NCBI RefSeq assembly: GCF_026914185.1
Contig: NC_070567.1
Coordinates: forward strand, 6,474,001-6,538,000
Origin: Puccinia triticina
Taxonomy: Eukaryota; Basidiomycota; Pucciniomycetes; Pucciniales; Pucciniaceae
DNA: 64,000 bases
Direction: 5' to 3'
The notes beneath the pieces are model-generated. The model searched no databases. It had not been told where the DNA came from and worked only from the letters and a program-made list of their open reading frames with translations. Both the position numbers and the translations under genes were made by a program. Shown in pieces: positions 1 to 12,800 of the stretch. How positions within the stretch are numbered: position 1 is the first letter of the stretch; each line of letters opens with the position of its first letter.

Positions 1-995
1 CAAGTATATAATTGATGGGGATTACTCCCAAGATGATAAAGAGAAAATGAGCTGGACTTACTGTTGGAGCAGGAGTCCAGCGACGAGCAATGAATCTAAA
101 AACAATCTAACACAAGCTGAGAGCGAACTGATCAACGAATATGTTCGGCGAAGTAGTGCGCTGCTGGGCGGTTAAAGTGATTGACGATTCTGGGGAGCCA
201 GAGTCCTCCCAACACCGGCTTTTATGCTGTTTCTGGGAGGCTCGTCGGCTCGCTATTCTCCTGGATGGCCTTCCAATACATTTTGTTGGAAGGCACAGCC
301 TCTTTACTGGTCTTGCTACTCGTAAGACCCGTATCTCTTGGATACCGGTCACAAGGAAGATTCTTTCTTCTCGGAACTCGTTTAAAGAGTTCTACTCGAA
401 ATGACACGCTAGAGATCCTCTGCTCTCGAGTGGAGGATCACTAGGAGTCGGTTCCTATGCGGAGCTCTTCGGCGATTCGTGTCCGAGTCTTTCCGCTACT
501 GTTGCTGCGACGGAGCTCGGAAGAAGATTGCTACCACGCGACCAGGTACTGTAGTTCTCTGAGTCGCGTGGCTTGATTGTTTAGCCGCCTACTGGCGGCT
601 GTTGTTTCCATGCGACCAGGTACTACAGTACTCTGTATCGCGTGGCTGAGTGATTTAGCCGCTAACAAGCCCACGTAGTTTTCGCGCAACCAGTGGCTGT
701 CTGCTGAGTATTACGTGGGTCTTCTGAGTGGGTCTTTTTATACATGCTCCCTTGTTTTTGTTACTTGTACCTAGTTGGGATATATTGTACAGAAGAGATT
801 CTGGACCGCGCGGCGGTCCCGTTGGTGTCTAGCTTCTCTAGGAAGCTATTTGTAATATTTAAAACAATTTAAAACAAATCTATGCTGCGCAGAGATCCGC
901 GCTGCGGTCTGCTCTGCACCCAGTTTACGGTGCTCTTGGCTGCGCTACCGGAGCTGCAGGCGGGGCTCTATTCTAGAATGGTAGCCCGGCTGACA
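1..995 (-). repeat. 3' LTR of the gypsy element, truncated by the window edge
   Basis: Bases 1-995 match 8057-9051 with a constant offset of 8056 and about three mismatches. The LTR ends in TGACA at 991-995, where similarity to the other LTR stops. Short ORFs on both strands here are repeated identically in the other LTR and are not genes. Confidence 0.95.
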
Positions 996-1010
996 TTCCC
1001 CACCACCAAG
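996..1010 (-). other. Polypurine tract of the gypsy element
   Basis: On the minus strand the bases directly upstream of the 3' LTR read GGTGGTGGGGAA and then the LTR terminus TGTCAG. A purine-rich run touching the LTR is the expected plus-strand primer site of an LTR retroelement. Confidence 0.7.
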
Positions 1011-1044
1011 ATAAGTTACTCTTAACTTAGCTGACTTTCTAAAA

Positions 1045-4000
1045 TTATTTACGTTTAGAAGCTCTGTAGCTACGTAGGTGAATTGCACCGTCCGGGATGT
1101 TGTCTTCTGGCAGCCATTCATCTTTATCTGCAGATTGGTTTCTGTATCTTACAAGGTATAACCTTGTATCTTTTCCTGAAATCCTCTCCTTTTTATCTTT
1201 GAGGATCTTATGTACCTTAAGTTGTTCTTTCTTTGAAGGTTCTTCTATGGGTACCGGTAACGGTTTGGGGACCACTTCATTTGCTCTTGCAACATATTTC
1301 TTGATAAGGCTTACGGGAAACACAGGGTGTTTCCTACTGAATTCTTCTGTCAAAATTACTTCTACTGCATTTTTACCGTGTAGGTTCTTAATGACAAAAG
1401 GTCCCACAAACGCGGGTTTCAGTTTTCTGCTACCTCCCAGATTATTAAAGTTCACTGTGGACAGAAGCACTGGATCTCCTATTTGGAATTCAGGTTCTTT
1501 GTGACTTTTGTCCCAGCGAGTTTTACTATACTCTGCTGCTTCTTGGACACATCTGGCTGCGTGAGAATTTGTTGCGTCTAACATCTTTTTGAAGTCCGCG
1601 GCGGTTGGGTGGGCTACAGGTAATTTATCATTAATAGTATCCTTAGGTAACCGCGGTATCCATCCTCTTTCTAAGATGTAGGGCGTTTCTTTTGTAGTAG
1701 AATGTTTGCTGCTATTATATGCCATCTCTAATGCTGGCAACAGGTTGACCCAATCATGCGTGTACCCGTCACTGTTTTTAAACTCTAATCCAAACGCACA
1801 GAACCTTCTGAGTAGGTCTTCTAATGTTTGTATCATGCGTTCTGCTAGGCCATCTGTCTGCGGATGGTATGCAGTGGAAAAAGCTAGTTTAGTACCCAGC
1901 ATATCATGCAAGTTTCGCCAAAATTCTGATGTAAATTTAGGGTCCCTGTCACTTATAATAATTTTTGGGATACCTACGTCAGCCATTATTCTATTCCAAA
2001 ATAATATGGCTACTTCCATAGCTGTATCATCTTTATGATGCGGGATAAACCTGGCTCTTTTTGAGAACCTGTCTACTACTACTAGAACAGAGTTGTAGGA
2101 GAAAGGTCCTCCAGGGGGTAGGCCAGTTACAAAATCCATGTTGATTATTTCCCACCGCGTTTTTGGTTCCGCAATGGTTTGTAATAATCCAAATCTCTTG
2201 CCGGTTTGCTTGTTAGACTTCTGGCAAATTTCACATGACTTAACATATTCTTTAACCTGGGTTTTCCAGTCAATCCACCAGGCGGTTTGTTTGACTCTTT
2301 CAACGGTACGCTCTTCGGAGAAGTGACCGGAACCAACATTGTCATGGCATTCTTGTAACATATTTTTTATGTGACTCTCTTTGCTTAGCACAATTACGCT
2401 AGAATTTCTATGGCGAAAATAAATTATGCCGTCTAAGAGTGTGAATTGTCCGGCTTTGTAAGGAGTAAGCCATTTCTCCGGTAGACTAGCAATCAATTCT
2501 GGCGCGCTGTTTTCATTGTCCAATATATTGATTAATTTAACTAGCTCCATATCTTCACTGTAACTAACTCTGACCTCTTCGAAGAATACATCATCAATGT
2601 CACATACATGAATGCCTAAGATTGGAAATACATCCTCATCTTCTGGGTCGTACGCTGGGTTATCTGGAGTATTGGGTAGAGCCCATCTACTTAGTCCGTC
2701 GGCATTAGTATGCTTAGCTCCCGCTCTATGAATTATAGTCATGTGGCCTCTATATTGCTGAATTGCGATTTGCCATCTGAGCATGTGACGGTTAGGTGTT
2801 TTCATATTCATGAGAGTTTTCACAGCAGTACAGTCGGTGACTACTATGATTTTACAACCTTCCAGATAGTAGTGTAATTTTTCTAATGCCCAAACAAGGC
2901 AGAGACATTCCATCTGACTAGCGCCGTATCTCATCTCTGTTTTACGGACTTGTCTTGATATGAACAAGATTGGTTTTTCTACCGGTACTCCATCTATAAT
3001 GAATTCTTGGTGTAACGCGGCGCCTATTCCCTCAAAACAAGCATCTATGTACAGGATGAATGGTAGAGCGTAATCTGGTTGAGCTAAGACAGGGGCAGTG
3101 GTTATGAGTCTCTTTAGCTGCTCATAGTCTTCTACTCTCCCGTAGGTCATCTCAAAAAATACATCCTTGCTACATAGTTCATACAAACTTTTGGTTATGT
3201 TTGCAAACCTAGGGATGTGTTGACGGTAATAGCTACAGAATCCAAGAAATGACTGCATTTCCGTAATAGTCTGTGGCATAGGTTTGAGTAGTACTGCCGC
3301 CACTCTATTTTGATCTATAGCTAGTGATAAACCTGAGACAATATGGCCTAAGGCTTTAAGTTCTTTGAATCCAAAGTTGCATTTCTTAATGGACATTTTC
3401 AAACCGGATTTTATTGCCGTTTTGAGTACTAATCTTATTTTCTCAAGATGTTCCTCCCAGTCCGTAGAATATATGATGATGTCATCTATATACACCATCA
3501 TCCAGCTTTGTCGGATAAAAGATCCGAATATGGTATCCATCATACGCTGAAAGTGGGACGGCGCATTTTTAATACCAAAAGGCATGCGCAAATATTCGTA
3601 AACACCTAAGTGGCAGATAATTCTCATAAATTGCCTACTCTCTTCCTTAATAGGAATTTGGTGGAAACCTTTAAGCACGTCCATTGTCGTGATAAACTTC
3701 GCGTTAGCCAAGTTATGTAACGAGTGGTCTATACGGGGGATAGGGTAATTATCCGCTTTCGTATAATTGTTAAGCGCTCGAAAGTCTCCTACCATGCGGG
3801 ACTTCTCATTATGCCATGCTATTATTACTGGTGTAGTTATTTCCACTTGCTCATTATGGCCTACTTTCCTCAATACTTTAAGTTCTAGAAGTTCCTTAAT
3901 GTGAATTTCTAGTGCTTCGCGGGACTTAGAGCTCGAGGGATACGCCGCTCTCCTTAGCGCGGGGGGATAAGGAGGTTTGCAAGTAAGTTCTATCTCAATG

Positions 4001-6957
4001 TCATGTCCGGAGATATTGCCTATGGGCTCCTCTTTTGTGCAAAAAGCTTCTTCATGTTCAAAGCAAATTTTTAACACATCTAGATGTTGGTCTTTGCTCA
4101 GTGTGTCACTGACAGCAGCTTGAGACATGTAATCTTGACGGAAACGGTTCAGCTCTTTCTCGTCTTGGTTTCCTTTTACAGGGCTCTGAAAATTGATGTT
4201 ACATATCTCAAACTTCCTTTTCCAATCTCCACCTATAGTGTAGAACCTGTCTTTACTTTGGAAAACATCTATCCCGTAAAGACAGAATGCATCATTCCCC
4301 AAGATTAGGTAATCACACACAGCATCTTCTAACACTACAAATTCTATATGTAGTCTAAGTGAACCCTTGGTGTGCGGGAAAATTAGTGGCATCTTTACAA
4401 CTCCTATAGGCTTAAGTGCAGCATTACAACTACTAAACTTGGCACGCGGGGTTGGGAGTAATTTCTCCCGCCATCTTGGATAGTACCGGCTCAACAAGTT
4501 GGTACTGGTACATGAACAGAAGGCTCCAATGTCTAGGAGAGCTTTAACTTCTTTACCATCATAGAGAACAGTAGTGTAACTTGTTTTGCCTAGGGTATAA
4601 CTCATACCTTCTTCTGGCTTATTAGTCATCAATTTGGCATCAGATACATGTCCGACTCCAGCGGAAGGGTTCCATTTTTGTGGCAAGTTTGAATCACCTT
4701 GGATTACTGTAATGTGAAGGGGGTCACCCAAGTCTGCTTGAATCACGTTGCAGCGGGCTATTGGTTCGGAGCCACAATCCCCGGTGACACTCTCCCGGTC
4801 ATTTTCAAAATGTACTATATCAAACTGGGATCCAGTGTCAGAGTCGCCTTCGTCATCTGTAAACACCTCAATGTTATTAATCCTTCTGCGGGGTTTGGGG
4901 CACTCAGGTCTCTTATGGCCCTTTTCCCCGCAATTATAACACTCAGGAATATTAGCCTTCTTTGGCGCAGTTTCAGCAGGTTTTGTGCCGGTGGGCGCAT
5001 TATCTCTATACACAGCACTCTTTCTTTCTTCATAAGATTTGGGCTTCTTATCTAAACCTTTTGCAGCAATCACCAATTCTATAACTGAGACTAACTCTGC
5101 TAAGTCTACGTCAGGATCCCGCAGGCGACACATTACATCATGCTCTAAGTCACCCCGACACTTTTTCAATATTTTCTTGGTGACAAATTTTTGAGAAGGT
5201 TGATCATATATGCAGTCAATTCTCTTCTTTTGTGTCAAGCACCATTTGTAAGGCACATGTTTCATAGGGTCAAAGAAATCGGTTTCATATGCGGCAAGCA
5301 TTTTATCTTCCCAGACGTCAGTGCCGTATTGTAAGTGGATCAGTTTCTTCCATTCCTTCCAGCTGATTTTGCCAACTGATTTCTTTTTTCCTACAAACCA
5401 ATCTAAGGCCATGCCTTCAAACAATCGGGGTAATCTGGATGTCACTATTTCATCTGACGCTTCGTAGGACTCAAGGAGATGATCTATGTAATTCATAAAG
5501 TATATGTGATCATATTCTCCTTCGCCGGTGAATTTGGGCCATTCTTTGATGGGTGGCAAGAGTTTGTTCATTGCGAAAATATCAAAGTTGCTCAAATATG
5601 ATGTGGTCTGTCTTGCTTGGTTTTGGTAAGGAGGGGTTTGTTCAACAGGTTCCTCTTTTTTGGGAGACATTGATCTTTCTTTATTTTGAAAGACTCTCTC
5701 TTTTGTGTTCAAGAAAGGGTTATTAAATTGTAATTCTTCTTGAACAATGGATTCCGCCTTATTGGTCATGTGGGGCGGAGTTTGAATCCCAGAGGCTGCC
5801 TGTTTAAGGGACTTAATCTCAAGTTTCAAAGTGCTAATTTGTTCCGAAACAGACTGAGTGATTTGTTTGGCAACTTCTTTGATTGTGTCATCCTGGTTAC
5901 TGACAAGGTCAATTAGAATTCGTAACTGAGCAGATTGGTGCTCCTCACGCTCACGCTGAGCTACCATTATCTCAGATTTAATCATGGTGATTACTTCATT
6001 TTTGAAGTCCGCCAGGCTGATGTCAAGATCAGTTAATTTGTCCTGCGCTGTGAGATTGGAGTCTCTTACTGCAGCAACAGTTTTAACTATGTCACGGAGT
6101 TCTCTCTCAGTTTTCTGAACTATTTCTCTCAGTTCTGGGATCTTAACAAAAGGTTCTTGGGACAATTCCAGAGATTTTTTTACGCCGGTCTCAATCATGT
6201 TACTCGTGGCTTTATAACAATCAATAATTTTGGAGACAGTAGTTTTATGGTAATTATTTGAGTTGTAATGTAATTTGTCTAGATTACTGTATACATTCTC
6301 AAACAAAGAAAAAATAAAGTCTCTGTCTATTGTAGGTGATCGTAAGCTTTGTCTAGTGTGTCCGCCACCTTCATCAGACGCTTCCATCGGATGACGTTGT
6401 CTCTGGCTGCTTGAGTTGGGGGTGCTTTGCGCTTTTTCCCGGTGTTTCTGGCTGGGTAGAGTTGCTTCATCACCGTCCAAGGATTCCAACCCTCGACGTA
6501 AGACTCTAGCTGTTTTTGAGCCATCAACTTCTGCGCCATTTTCTGGCTCTCTTGAGCTCTGCGGAGAGCTGTTCGCAGCTCTTCTGTCGCTCCTCCTTTC
6601 GCTTGGAGAGCTACACACTCCTGCCAGTTCAGGACGTGGTCGCGGACTAAGTCCTTGGTCTTGTCCAGCTTGATTAGCTGTTCTTTCGTCTTGAGGATAG
6701 TCCTCGCCGGATTGGTCGAGGTGGTCGTTGAGGTACTCGGAACCGGAGCTGGGTTCTTCTTCTTGAACTTCAGGGAGCTCAGCTTCGGAGTCTTCTCCTT
6801 GGGAGGCTCGACGGCTACCTCCGCGGCTTCCTCCTCCTCCGCGGCTTCCTCCTCTTCCGCCACTTCCTCGGCTTCCGCCGCCGGTGGCTTGTCTAGGATG
6901 CCTCTTGGGGGTGGACAGAGGTCCTTCGAGATCGGGTCTGCTCGATCGGGTGGACAT
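1045..6957 (-). CDS. Gag-pol polyprotein, single ORF, Ty3/gypsy chromovirus type
   Basis: Uninterrupted 1,970-codon ORF. The N-terminus (about residues 20-55) is Gly/Ser/Arg-rich, followed by helical gag sequence. A CCHC zinc knuckle ([14 protein letters not shown]) lies near residues 671-684. The protease motif is LLDIGAF near 806, with Ile where retroviral-type aspartic proteases have Ser or Thr. Reverse transcriptase carries YIDD near 1156. RNase H follows (acidic residue in LYIDACFEG near 1304, NADGLSR later). Integrase has an HHCC zinc finger near 1540-1590 and DDE residues in MDFVTG, SDRDPKF and LAERM near 1607, 1669 and 1704. The last 60 residues contain [16 protein letters not shown], a chromodomain-like tail that in this clade can steer integration to chromatin. 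Gag and pol share one frame, so no frameshift is needed. Confidence 0.95.
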   Translation of the reverse strand: MSTRSSRPDLEGPLSTPKRHPRQATGGGSRGSGGRGGSRGGGGSRGGSRRASQGEDSEAELPEVQEEEPSSGSEYLNDHLDQSGEDYPQDERTANQAGQDQGLSPRPRPELAGVCSSPSERRSDRRAANSSPQSSREPENGAEVDGSKTARVLRRGLESLDGDEATLPSQKHREKAQSTPNSSSQRQRHPMEASDEGGGHTRQSLRSPTIDRDFIFSLFENVYSNLDKLHYNSNNYHKTTVSKIIDCYKATSNMIETGVKKSLELSQEPFVKIPELREIVQKTERELRDIVKTVAAVRDSNLTAQDKLTDLDISLADFKNEVITMIKSEIMVAQREREEHQSAQLRILIDLVSNQDDTIKEVAKQITQSVSEQISTLKLEIKSLKQAASGIQTPPHMTNKAESIVQEELQFNNPFLNTKERVFQNKERSMSPKKEEPVEQTPPYQNQARQTTSYLSNFDIFAMNKLLPPIKEWPKFTGEGEYDHIYFMNYIDHLLESYEASDEIVTSRLPRLFEGMALDWFVGKKKSVGKISWKEWKKLIHLQYGTDVWEDKMLAAYETDFFDPMKHVPYKWCLTQKKRIDCIYDQPSQKFVTKKILKKCRGDLEHDVMCRLRDPDVDLAELVSVIELVIAAKGLDKKPKSYEERKSAVYRDNAPTGTKPAETAPKKANIPECYNCGEKGHKRPECPKPRRRINNIEVFTDDEGDSDTGSQFDIVHFENDRESVTGDCGSEPIARCNVIQADLGDPLHITVIQGDSNLPQKWNPSAGVGHVSDAKLMTNKPEEGMSYTLGKTSYTTVLYDGKEVKALLDIGAFCSCTSTNLLSRYYPRWREKLLPTPRAKFSSCNAALKPIGVVKMPLIFPHTKGSLRLHIEFVVLEDAVCDYLILGNDAFCLYGIDVFQSKDRFYTIGGDWKRKFEICNINFQSPVKGNQDEKELNRFRQDYMSQAAVSDTLSKDQHLDVLKICFEHEEAFCTKEEPIGNISGHDIEIELTCKPPYPPALRRAAYPSSSKSREALEIHIKELLELKVLRKVGHNEQVEITTPVIIAWHNEKSRMVGDFRALNNYTKADNYPIPRIDHSLHNLANAKFITTMDVLKGFHQIPIKEESRQFMRIICHLGVYEYLRMPFGIKNAPSHFQRMMDTIFGSFIRQSWMMVYIDDIIIYSTDWEEHLEKIRLVLKTAIKSGLKMSIKKCNFGFKELKALGHIVSGLSLAIDQNRVAAVLLKPMPQTITEMQSFLGFCSYYRQHIPRFANITKSLYELCSKDVFFEMTYGRVEDYEQLKRLITTAPVLAQPDYALPFILYIDACFEGIGAALHQEFIIDGVPVEKPILFISRQVRKTEMRYGASQMECLCLVWALEKLHYYLEGCKIIVVTDCTAVKTLMNMKTPNRHMLRWQIAIQQYRGHMTIIHRAGAKHTNADGLSRWALPNTPDNPAYDPEDEDVFPILGIHVCDIDDVFFEEVRVSYSEDMELVKLINILDNENSAPELIASLPEKWLTPYKAGQFTLLDGIIYFRHRNSSVIVLSKESHIKNMLQECHDNVGSGHFSEERTVERVKQTAWWIDWKTQVKEYVKSCEICQKSNKQTGKRFGLLQTIAEPKTRWEIINMDFVTGLPPGGPFSYNSVLVVVDRFSKRARFIPHHKDDTAMEVAILFWNRIMADVGIPKIIISDRDPKFTSEFWRNLHDMLGTKLAFSTAYHPQTDGLAERMIQTLEDLLRRFCAFGLEFKNSDGYTHDWVNLLPALEMAYNSSKHSTTKETPYILERGWIPRLPKDTINDKLPVAHPTAADFKKMLDATNSHAARCVQEAAEYSKTRWDKSHKEPEFQIGDPVLLSTVNFNNLGGSRKLKPAFVGPFVIKNLHGKNAVEVILTEEFSRKHPVFPVSLIKKYVARANEVVPKPLPVPIEEPSKKEQLKVHKILKDKKERISGKDTRLYLVRYRNQSADKDEWLPEDNIPDGAIHLRSYRASKRK

Positions 6958-7032
6958 GTTAGTTTATGTTTTTTTATTTATTTATTTATGTTTTAGTGTT
7001 TTTATACGGATTATTTGCAAGAGAAACTTGGA

Positions 7033-7459
7033 CTAACCGAGTTCGTCCGCTTCAGAATCGCTTAATACGGGATTCTCAAACTTCTCGGCTTCTTTTGCAG
7101 TAAAGGAGCTTGTTTTTTCCTTGTTTTGTTCGGCCACTAAGCGGAAGAATCAATAATTTGTTAGAATTTTTCAAAGTAAATTTTTAAGTACGCAAAAAAA
7201 AAAAGCGATTTACTTCTTTCCTTTTTTCTTTGAATTCTATTCAACCGGTGTTTGTTGAGTAGAAAGTTCAGAGTGATTCGAGCCTCTAAATCTTTTTTCT
7301 TGCTCTTTTCAACTAGGATCGTGCCGAGTTGGATTCTTTCTTCGCAGGTTAACTTTTCAAAGTCGTCCGGCTGGTAGTTTTTAATAAACTCTTTGTTTCT
7401 GAGTTTAAGATAGCGGAGGTAATATTGAATCAGCTCGGCGTTCTGTTGTAAATGAGCCA
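7033..7459 (-). CDS. Small spliced ORF in the gypsy leader, unknown function
   Basis: I do not recognise this protein. Exon 7214-7459 encodes a helical, Lys/Glu-rich sequence (AHLQQNAELIQYYLRYLK and onward). It ends at a GTAAAT donor, and a TTAG acceptor leads to exon 7033-7136, which stays in frame to a TAG at 7033-7035 and ends acidic (NPVLSDSEADELG). The first exon has no internal ATG; it follows a convincing intron end (CTAAC branch-like site, pyrimidine tract, CAG at 7460-7462). A GTAAAG donor whose last exonic base is A at 7609 would create an ATG across the splice and give about 116 residues. It lies between 5' LTR and gag on the same strand. It could be an accessory protein or merely a coding-like leader. 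Confidence 0.4.
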
Positions 7460-7780
7460 CTGATGTGGAAAAATAAGAACGCAAAAAGCAAGTTAGGGAG
7501 GTTCAAAAGCGAGTAAAGAGATGATAGGAGATAATTCTGAAGGATTAGTAGCTTCAGAATTGTTCAGGGGTAAGTTGCGCGCGAAAGAGCGCGGTTTTTG
7601 AGCTTTACTAGACTAAAAGGTCAATCTAATGGTGCGATATAGCGCGCCGTGCTCAAACTGCAGAGTTTTCTAGACACAATCTAACGGTGATGTAAGCTAA
7701 AAGAATTTTAGAGGTAGGTTTGGTTTGGTTAATCGTCAGATAGACGAAATAGTAGGATTTTTTCTGGTTTTTTGGGATAA

Positions 7781-7799
7781 GTTCCCGGCCAGACCCCCA
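7781..7799 (-). other. Candidate primer-binding site of the gypsy element
   Basis: Two bases inside the 5' LTR the minus strand reads TGGGGGTCTGGCCGGGAA. It starts with TGG, as expected for pairing to a tRNA CCA end, and on the plus strand resembles an acceptor stem plus T-stem. The tRNA identity cannot be named from this sequence. Confidence 0.55.
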
Positions 7800-7801
7800 A
7801 T

Positions 7802-9051
7802 TGTCAGGCTCGGTGATGCCAAGACACGAAGTCCTCTAGCTACACGAGTGACTGCGGCGAGTGGGCGCGTCTGTAGATGCGGTAAGATGATGGTTTATAA
7901 AGATTTATATCCCTGATGGGATGTAACGGAGGGGCCGCGAGAGCAGCGGAATGGTTAAGGTGCCCTCCGGGGCGGTTCTTACAGGGCCTGACAAGCAGGG
8001 GTAGTATTTCCTGTGTTGTCTGGGGTCCGACAAGCGGGGGTTGTTCGACAAGTTCCCAAGTATATAATTGATGGGGATTACTCCCGAGATGATAAAGAGA
8101 AAATGAGCTGGACTTACTGTTGGAGCAGGAGTCCAGCGACGAGCAATGAATCTAAAAACAATCTAACACAAGCTGAGAGCGAACTGATCAATGAATATGT
8201 TCGGCGAAGTAGTGCGCTGCTGGGCGGTTAAAGTGATTGACGATTCTGGGGAGCCAGAGTCCTCCCAACACCGGCTTTTATGCTGTTTCTGGGAGGCTCG
8301 TCGGCTCGCTATTCTCCTGGATGGCCTTCCAATACATTTTGTTGGAAGGCACAGCCTCTTTACTGGTCTTGCTACTCGTAAGACCCGTATCTCTTGGATA
8401 CCGGTCACAAGGAAGATTCTTTCTTCTCGGAACTCGTTTAAAGAGTTCTACTCGAAATGACACGCTAGAGATCCTCTGCTCTCGAGTGGAGGATCACTAG
8501 GAGTCGGTTCCTATGCGGAGCTCTTCGGCGATTCGTGTCCGAGTCTTTCCGCTACTGTTGCTGCGACGGAGCTCGGAAGAAGATTGCTACCACGCGACCA
8601 GGTACTGTAGTTCTCTGAGTCGCGTGGCTTGATTGTTTAGCCGCCTACTGGCGGCTGTTGTTTCCATGCGACCAGGTACTACAGTACTCTGTATCGCGTG
8701 GCTGAGTGATTTAGCCGCTAACAAGCCCACGTAGTTTTCGCGCAACCAGTGGCTGTCTGCTGAGTATTACGTGGGTCTTCTGAGTGGGTCTTTTTATACA
8801 TGCTCCCTTGTTTTTGTTACTTGTACCTAGTTGGGATATATTGTACAGAAGAGATTCTGGACCGCGCGGCGGTCCCGTTGGTGTCTAGCTTCTCTAGGAA
8901 GCTATTTGTAATATTTAAAACAATTTAAAACAAATCTATGCTGCGCAGAGATCCGCGCTGCGGTCTGCTCTGCACCCGGTTTACGGTGCTCTTGGCTGCG
9001 CTACCGGAGCTGCAGGCGGGGCTCTATTCTAGAATGGTAGCCCGGCTGACA
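7802..9051 (-). repeat. 5' LTR of the gypsy element, complete
   Basis: 1,250 bp bounded by the short inverted repeat TGTCAG at 7802 and CTGACA ending at 9051. The inner end touches the candidate primer-binding site; the outer end is where similarity to the other LTR stops. Confidence 0.85.
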
Positions 9052-9858
9052 TGAATAATATGTTGTCTGATATCTACCCCTCTGCGCAAGCAGATATTGT
9101 AACAGGCGTCACAAAAAGAACTTCTTGGGCATGCAATATCCTAACACACTTCGGTTATGTTTAATGCTAACAGTAACAAGTGAAACACTGTTACAATATT
9201 GGTAAGTTACCAATAACTAGGGATGGCACTTGGGTACCTGGTACCGCCTGGCGGATGTGGTGGGTGTCTGGCAGGTACCCGCCAAGCAGTACCAGGTACC
9301 TGTTTTTTGTGAAAAAATTAGAGGGTACCTGGGTACCGGCCGGCCCACACCCGTCTACACCCGCTCTATTGGCCCGGGGGGTTAGGGGACTTGGTTGGGT
9401 GCAAACCAGATATGAGCCTCCGGTCACCCACCTCAGGTTTGGGTTGGAAAACAGTGCCTGAACCCAACCCGGAATTTAGTGCGGGTCAGGTCAGATTTGA
9501 AAATATGCTGCCCAAACCCAACTCAATGTCTTACTGTTTTGGGTTGGGTTGGTTTCTGACCCAACGGGTCTTGGGTCGACCCAACCTATCAAGCGCCAAA
9601 AACCCCCAAATTTACTGTTGGAGGCGTTGTAGTTGGGTCACAGGCCAACCTGATTAGAAAATAGGCTGCCCAAACCCAACCCAAAAATCTAGCGGGTATG
9701 TGGCGGGTTGGGTCAAAAACCAGTTTTTGAGACAAAAGCCGACCCAAACCCGGCCCCAGACCTGACACAAGCCGGGTACCTGCCGGGTTGACCCAACCCA
9801 CTTTCATCCCTACCCACCCCCATCCTCAACTGAAAACTCCTCCCAAAAAGCACCAATC

Positions 9859-12800
9859 ATGCCCCACAACCGCAAGCAAAGAAGACAAAACACATCTGTG
9901 ATTGAATTGTACCCCTCCTCTTCTCAGAATCCAACTCCAGCACAGCCATCTACCAAGGGAAGCCAATTGAAATCTAGACAAACCAATGATATCCAAGACA
10001 AAGAACATGATTCAACGACTAGCCAAGACAACCTCATCAATCCAACCAGTACTCAGCCTCCATCAGGAATAAACGGCCAAGAAAGTGATGCTGAGGAGTT
10101 AAGTAAGTGCCTTCCAATTTCTTTTTTCTTTTTTTTCAACATGCTCCTGACTATCAAATTATTTTGTTTGTTCAGGAAGGGCACAGAGGGTTGCTGCAAA
10201 TGCGCTCAGTTCCAGCTATAAATCCTACCTGGTACCCAAGCGCTCTGAGCAGCTTGACAAGAATAACAGGCGGATGATTGCATACCTGTGCAAAATGTGA
10301 GTTTCTTCAATTTTTCTTCCTCATTTTCCATGATCAATCAGTGAACTGACAATCTGATCACTAATTACAGGTGTGGAATCAAGATTAACTGTCCAACATC
10401 AGATTCTTTGTGCAGCAAATTGCCTCCAAAAACAAACTGAACCAAAAGCAAACTGTAATCTGGGTGCATGTGCTGTCAAGTTCACTGAAAAAATTGATTC
10501 AAAAGAGGTGAGTAATAGTCAACAAGCTAGCATCAGGGGAATCATGCTGAACATCCGAAATTGGTCTAGGTTCCACAACTTTGTGCTGTATGGTGCGCCA
10601 AGGCCGCCAGACCCTTTTCAGCTTTAGTGGATTCAAGCCATTGGGCCATCCTTCATCCAACGGTTGTAAACAACATACCAGCAAGAGAAACGGTTTCAAA
10701 GGATATCCACCAGCTCTACTCGGCTATACAGCAGAACTACAAGTCCATTTTGGAAGTAAGTGCGGATCTAATTGATTTTTTTCTTTCCTCCCATGACCAC
10801 AGAAGATTGAAGGCTTTATTAGGCGCATAATGGCGCATTATACCTAGGAGTTGACGCCTGGCAGTCACCCAACGGTTTTGACATCTTTGGGATCGTGATC
10901 TACCACTTAATCAATGATGAATCAGAGGATCCAAAGCTAGAGGCCATGCCTCTAGACTTCATTTGCCTCTCTCAAAGCCATACTGGTGAGTATCTTGCCA
11001 AGACGGTCTGCCTTGTTGTAGAGAAATTTGGTATTTGGGACAAGTTTAGTCTCTATTTTTCTTGTTTATCTGGATCAATTATTTCGGATCTTGCTGAACA
11101 ACTAAGATTTTTTGGTATTGTCAGCAACAATGCAACCAACAACAAGGTAATGGTAAAAGAGTTGAAGAAGCAGAAGTGGGCCCGCTTCAAAGGAGAGCCA
11201 CATTGGGTACGCTGCTTTGCACATGTGCTCAACTTGATTGTTCAAGGAATTCTATGGCCTTTTGGAACTGTGAAGCAAAGCATGACTGCAAATAACCAAG
11301 ATAAATTGGCTACAACTGGGGACGACTCTGATGATTCTGATTCAGGCAATGAAGACAACAGCGGATCTGAGAGAAACATAAGTTTGTAAGTCTAACTCTT
11401 GCCTCACCAAATAATCTATCTCCTCAAGACTCTCATTTATCTCCCATACACTAGCTTCCTCTCAGAGAACAACACCTCCTCTGGTAGTGAAGATTATGAT
11501 GGAAGCAAGGTTGATCCTCTTGAACAAAAAGATCTGGAGGAGCAGCTCAGTCTGGATGATATTGAAAAGATGAAAGTGACCGCTATACAACTGATCAATG
11601 CAAAGAAACTGTGGCAAAAGTAAGCAGCTAGACTTTTTATTTCTCAAAACTTCAGCTGTAACTGACACATTTTATACCTCTAGTTTCGTGCAATTTCTAT
11701 TCTTTGAAATACTCACCAAACTTGAGAGCCAAATTCATTGAAATCTGTGGTGAAAAAGTTTGTCAAACCCCTCACAACATTGAGCAAGACTTACAAACAC
11801 GATGGAATTCAACCCTCATCCAGATCAACAGTATTATCAGATGTGAGGCAGCAATGTAAGTCAATCATAATATTCTTCACAGCCTAGCTTGACTGACTGT
11901 CTTGGTTTTTTAACCCCATTTTTGTGTGGCAGCGTCACAAACAACCTGGGATCAAACAAAAATTCTACCTGGACCAGTCAGACTTTGAACTGGCGCGGGA
12001 TCTTGTGGAATTCCTCAACTTGTTCTACAATATAACTCAGCAAGTATCAATAGCAGGTTCTGCTTGCTTGGCCAACACAGTTGTCTTTATTGATCAAATT
12101 ACTGAGCATTTATCAACAGCAATCAGCGGTTCAAAGTATCCACCTGAATTGAAGAATGCATGTTGAATTGGTTTGCAAATCGCCCACAAATCCTACAGCC
12201 TGATGGATGCCTCTCCTCTCTACCGGATTGCTATTGGTAAGCACATTTTTTCATTTGCTTTACCTGTTGAATTTTTAACTGAGGCATCCTCCTTGTTCAA
12301 GTGCTTCACCCATCATTTTGGGACAAGTATTTTAAGTAAGTCAACTGGGAACCGGAGTGGATATCTGAAGCTGTATGACTTACGCGGGAGATGTGGGTAA
12401 CTTATTATAAGCCTGCACCAATAGCTGCAGCCCCCTTGTCATTGTTGACTAATAGCTCCAAGGTGAATATTCCATGTTCATCAATCAAACAACGGCTAAC
12501 TGATTCAATTATGTATTATTCTTCTGCAGCAAAAGACTAGCATACTCGCAGGACTTGGTGACGCTGCTGCAGCTCGCGGCGGCCAATGCTCAACCGATCC
12601 GTTGGATCTCTGGCTTGCAGGGGGGCTCATCCTGGAGAACGGTGATCTGTTCAATCCACTCAAGTGGTGGATTGCACAGAAGAAGTCAGGAAACACTCAC
12701 GGGGCCTTGCCAATATGGCGCTTGACGTCTTGAGCTGTCCAGGTTGAGGTCAGTTGCAGTTTCCTTGCAAGCATTCATTGTTCTGTGCGCTGAAAAATCT

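Larger units (their letters stand above)
1..9051 (-). mobile_element. Ty3/gypsy LTR retrotransposon, chromovirus-like, near full length
   Basis: Element read on the minus strand: 5' LTR at 7802-9051, candidate primer-binding site, leader with a small spliced ORF, one gag-pol ORF at 1045-6957, polypurine tract and 3' LTR at 1-995. The window edge removes about 255 bp of the 3' LTR, so the left target duplication is not visible; the right candidate is tgaat at 9052-9056. Domain order gag, protease, RT, RNase H, integrase, chromodomain-like tail identifies a Ty3/gypsy chromovirus type. The two LTRs differ at only three positions that I found over 995 bp (30/8086, 136/8192, 922/8978), so insertion is recent. 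The ORF has no internal stop and the element may still be active. Confidence 0.93.

Noticed and set aside
107..444. Short ORFs on both strands repeated at 8163-8500
   Set aside because: They lie in the two LTR copies, overlap each other on opposite strands and carry no domain; identity reflects LTR duplication.
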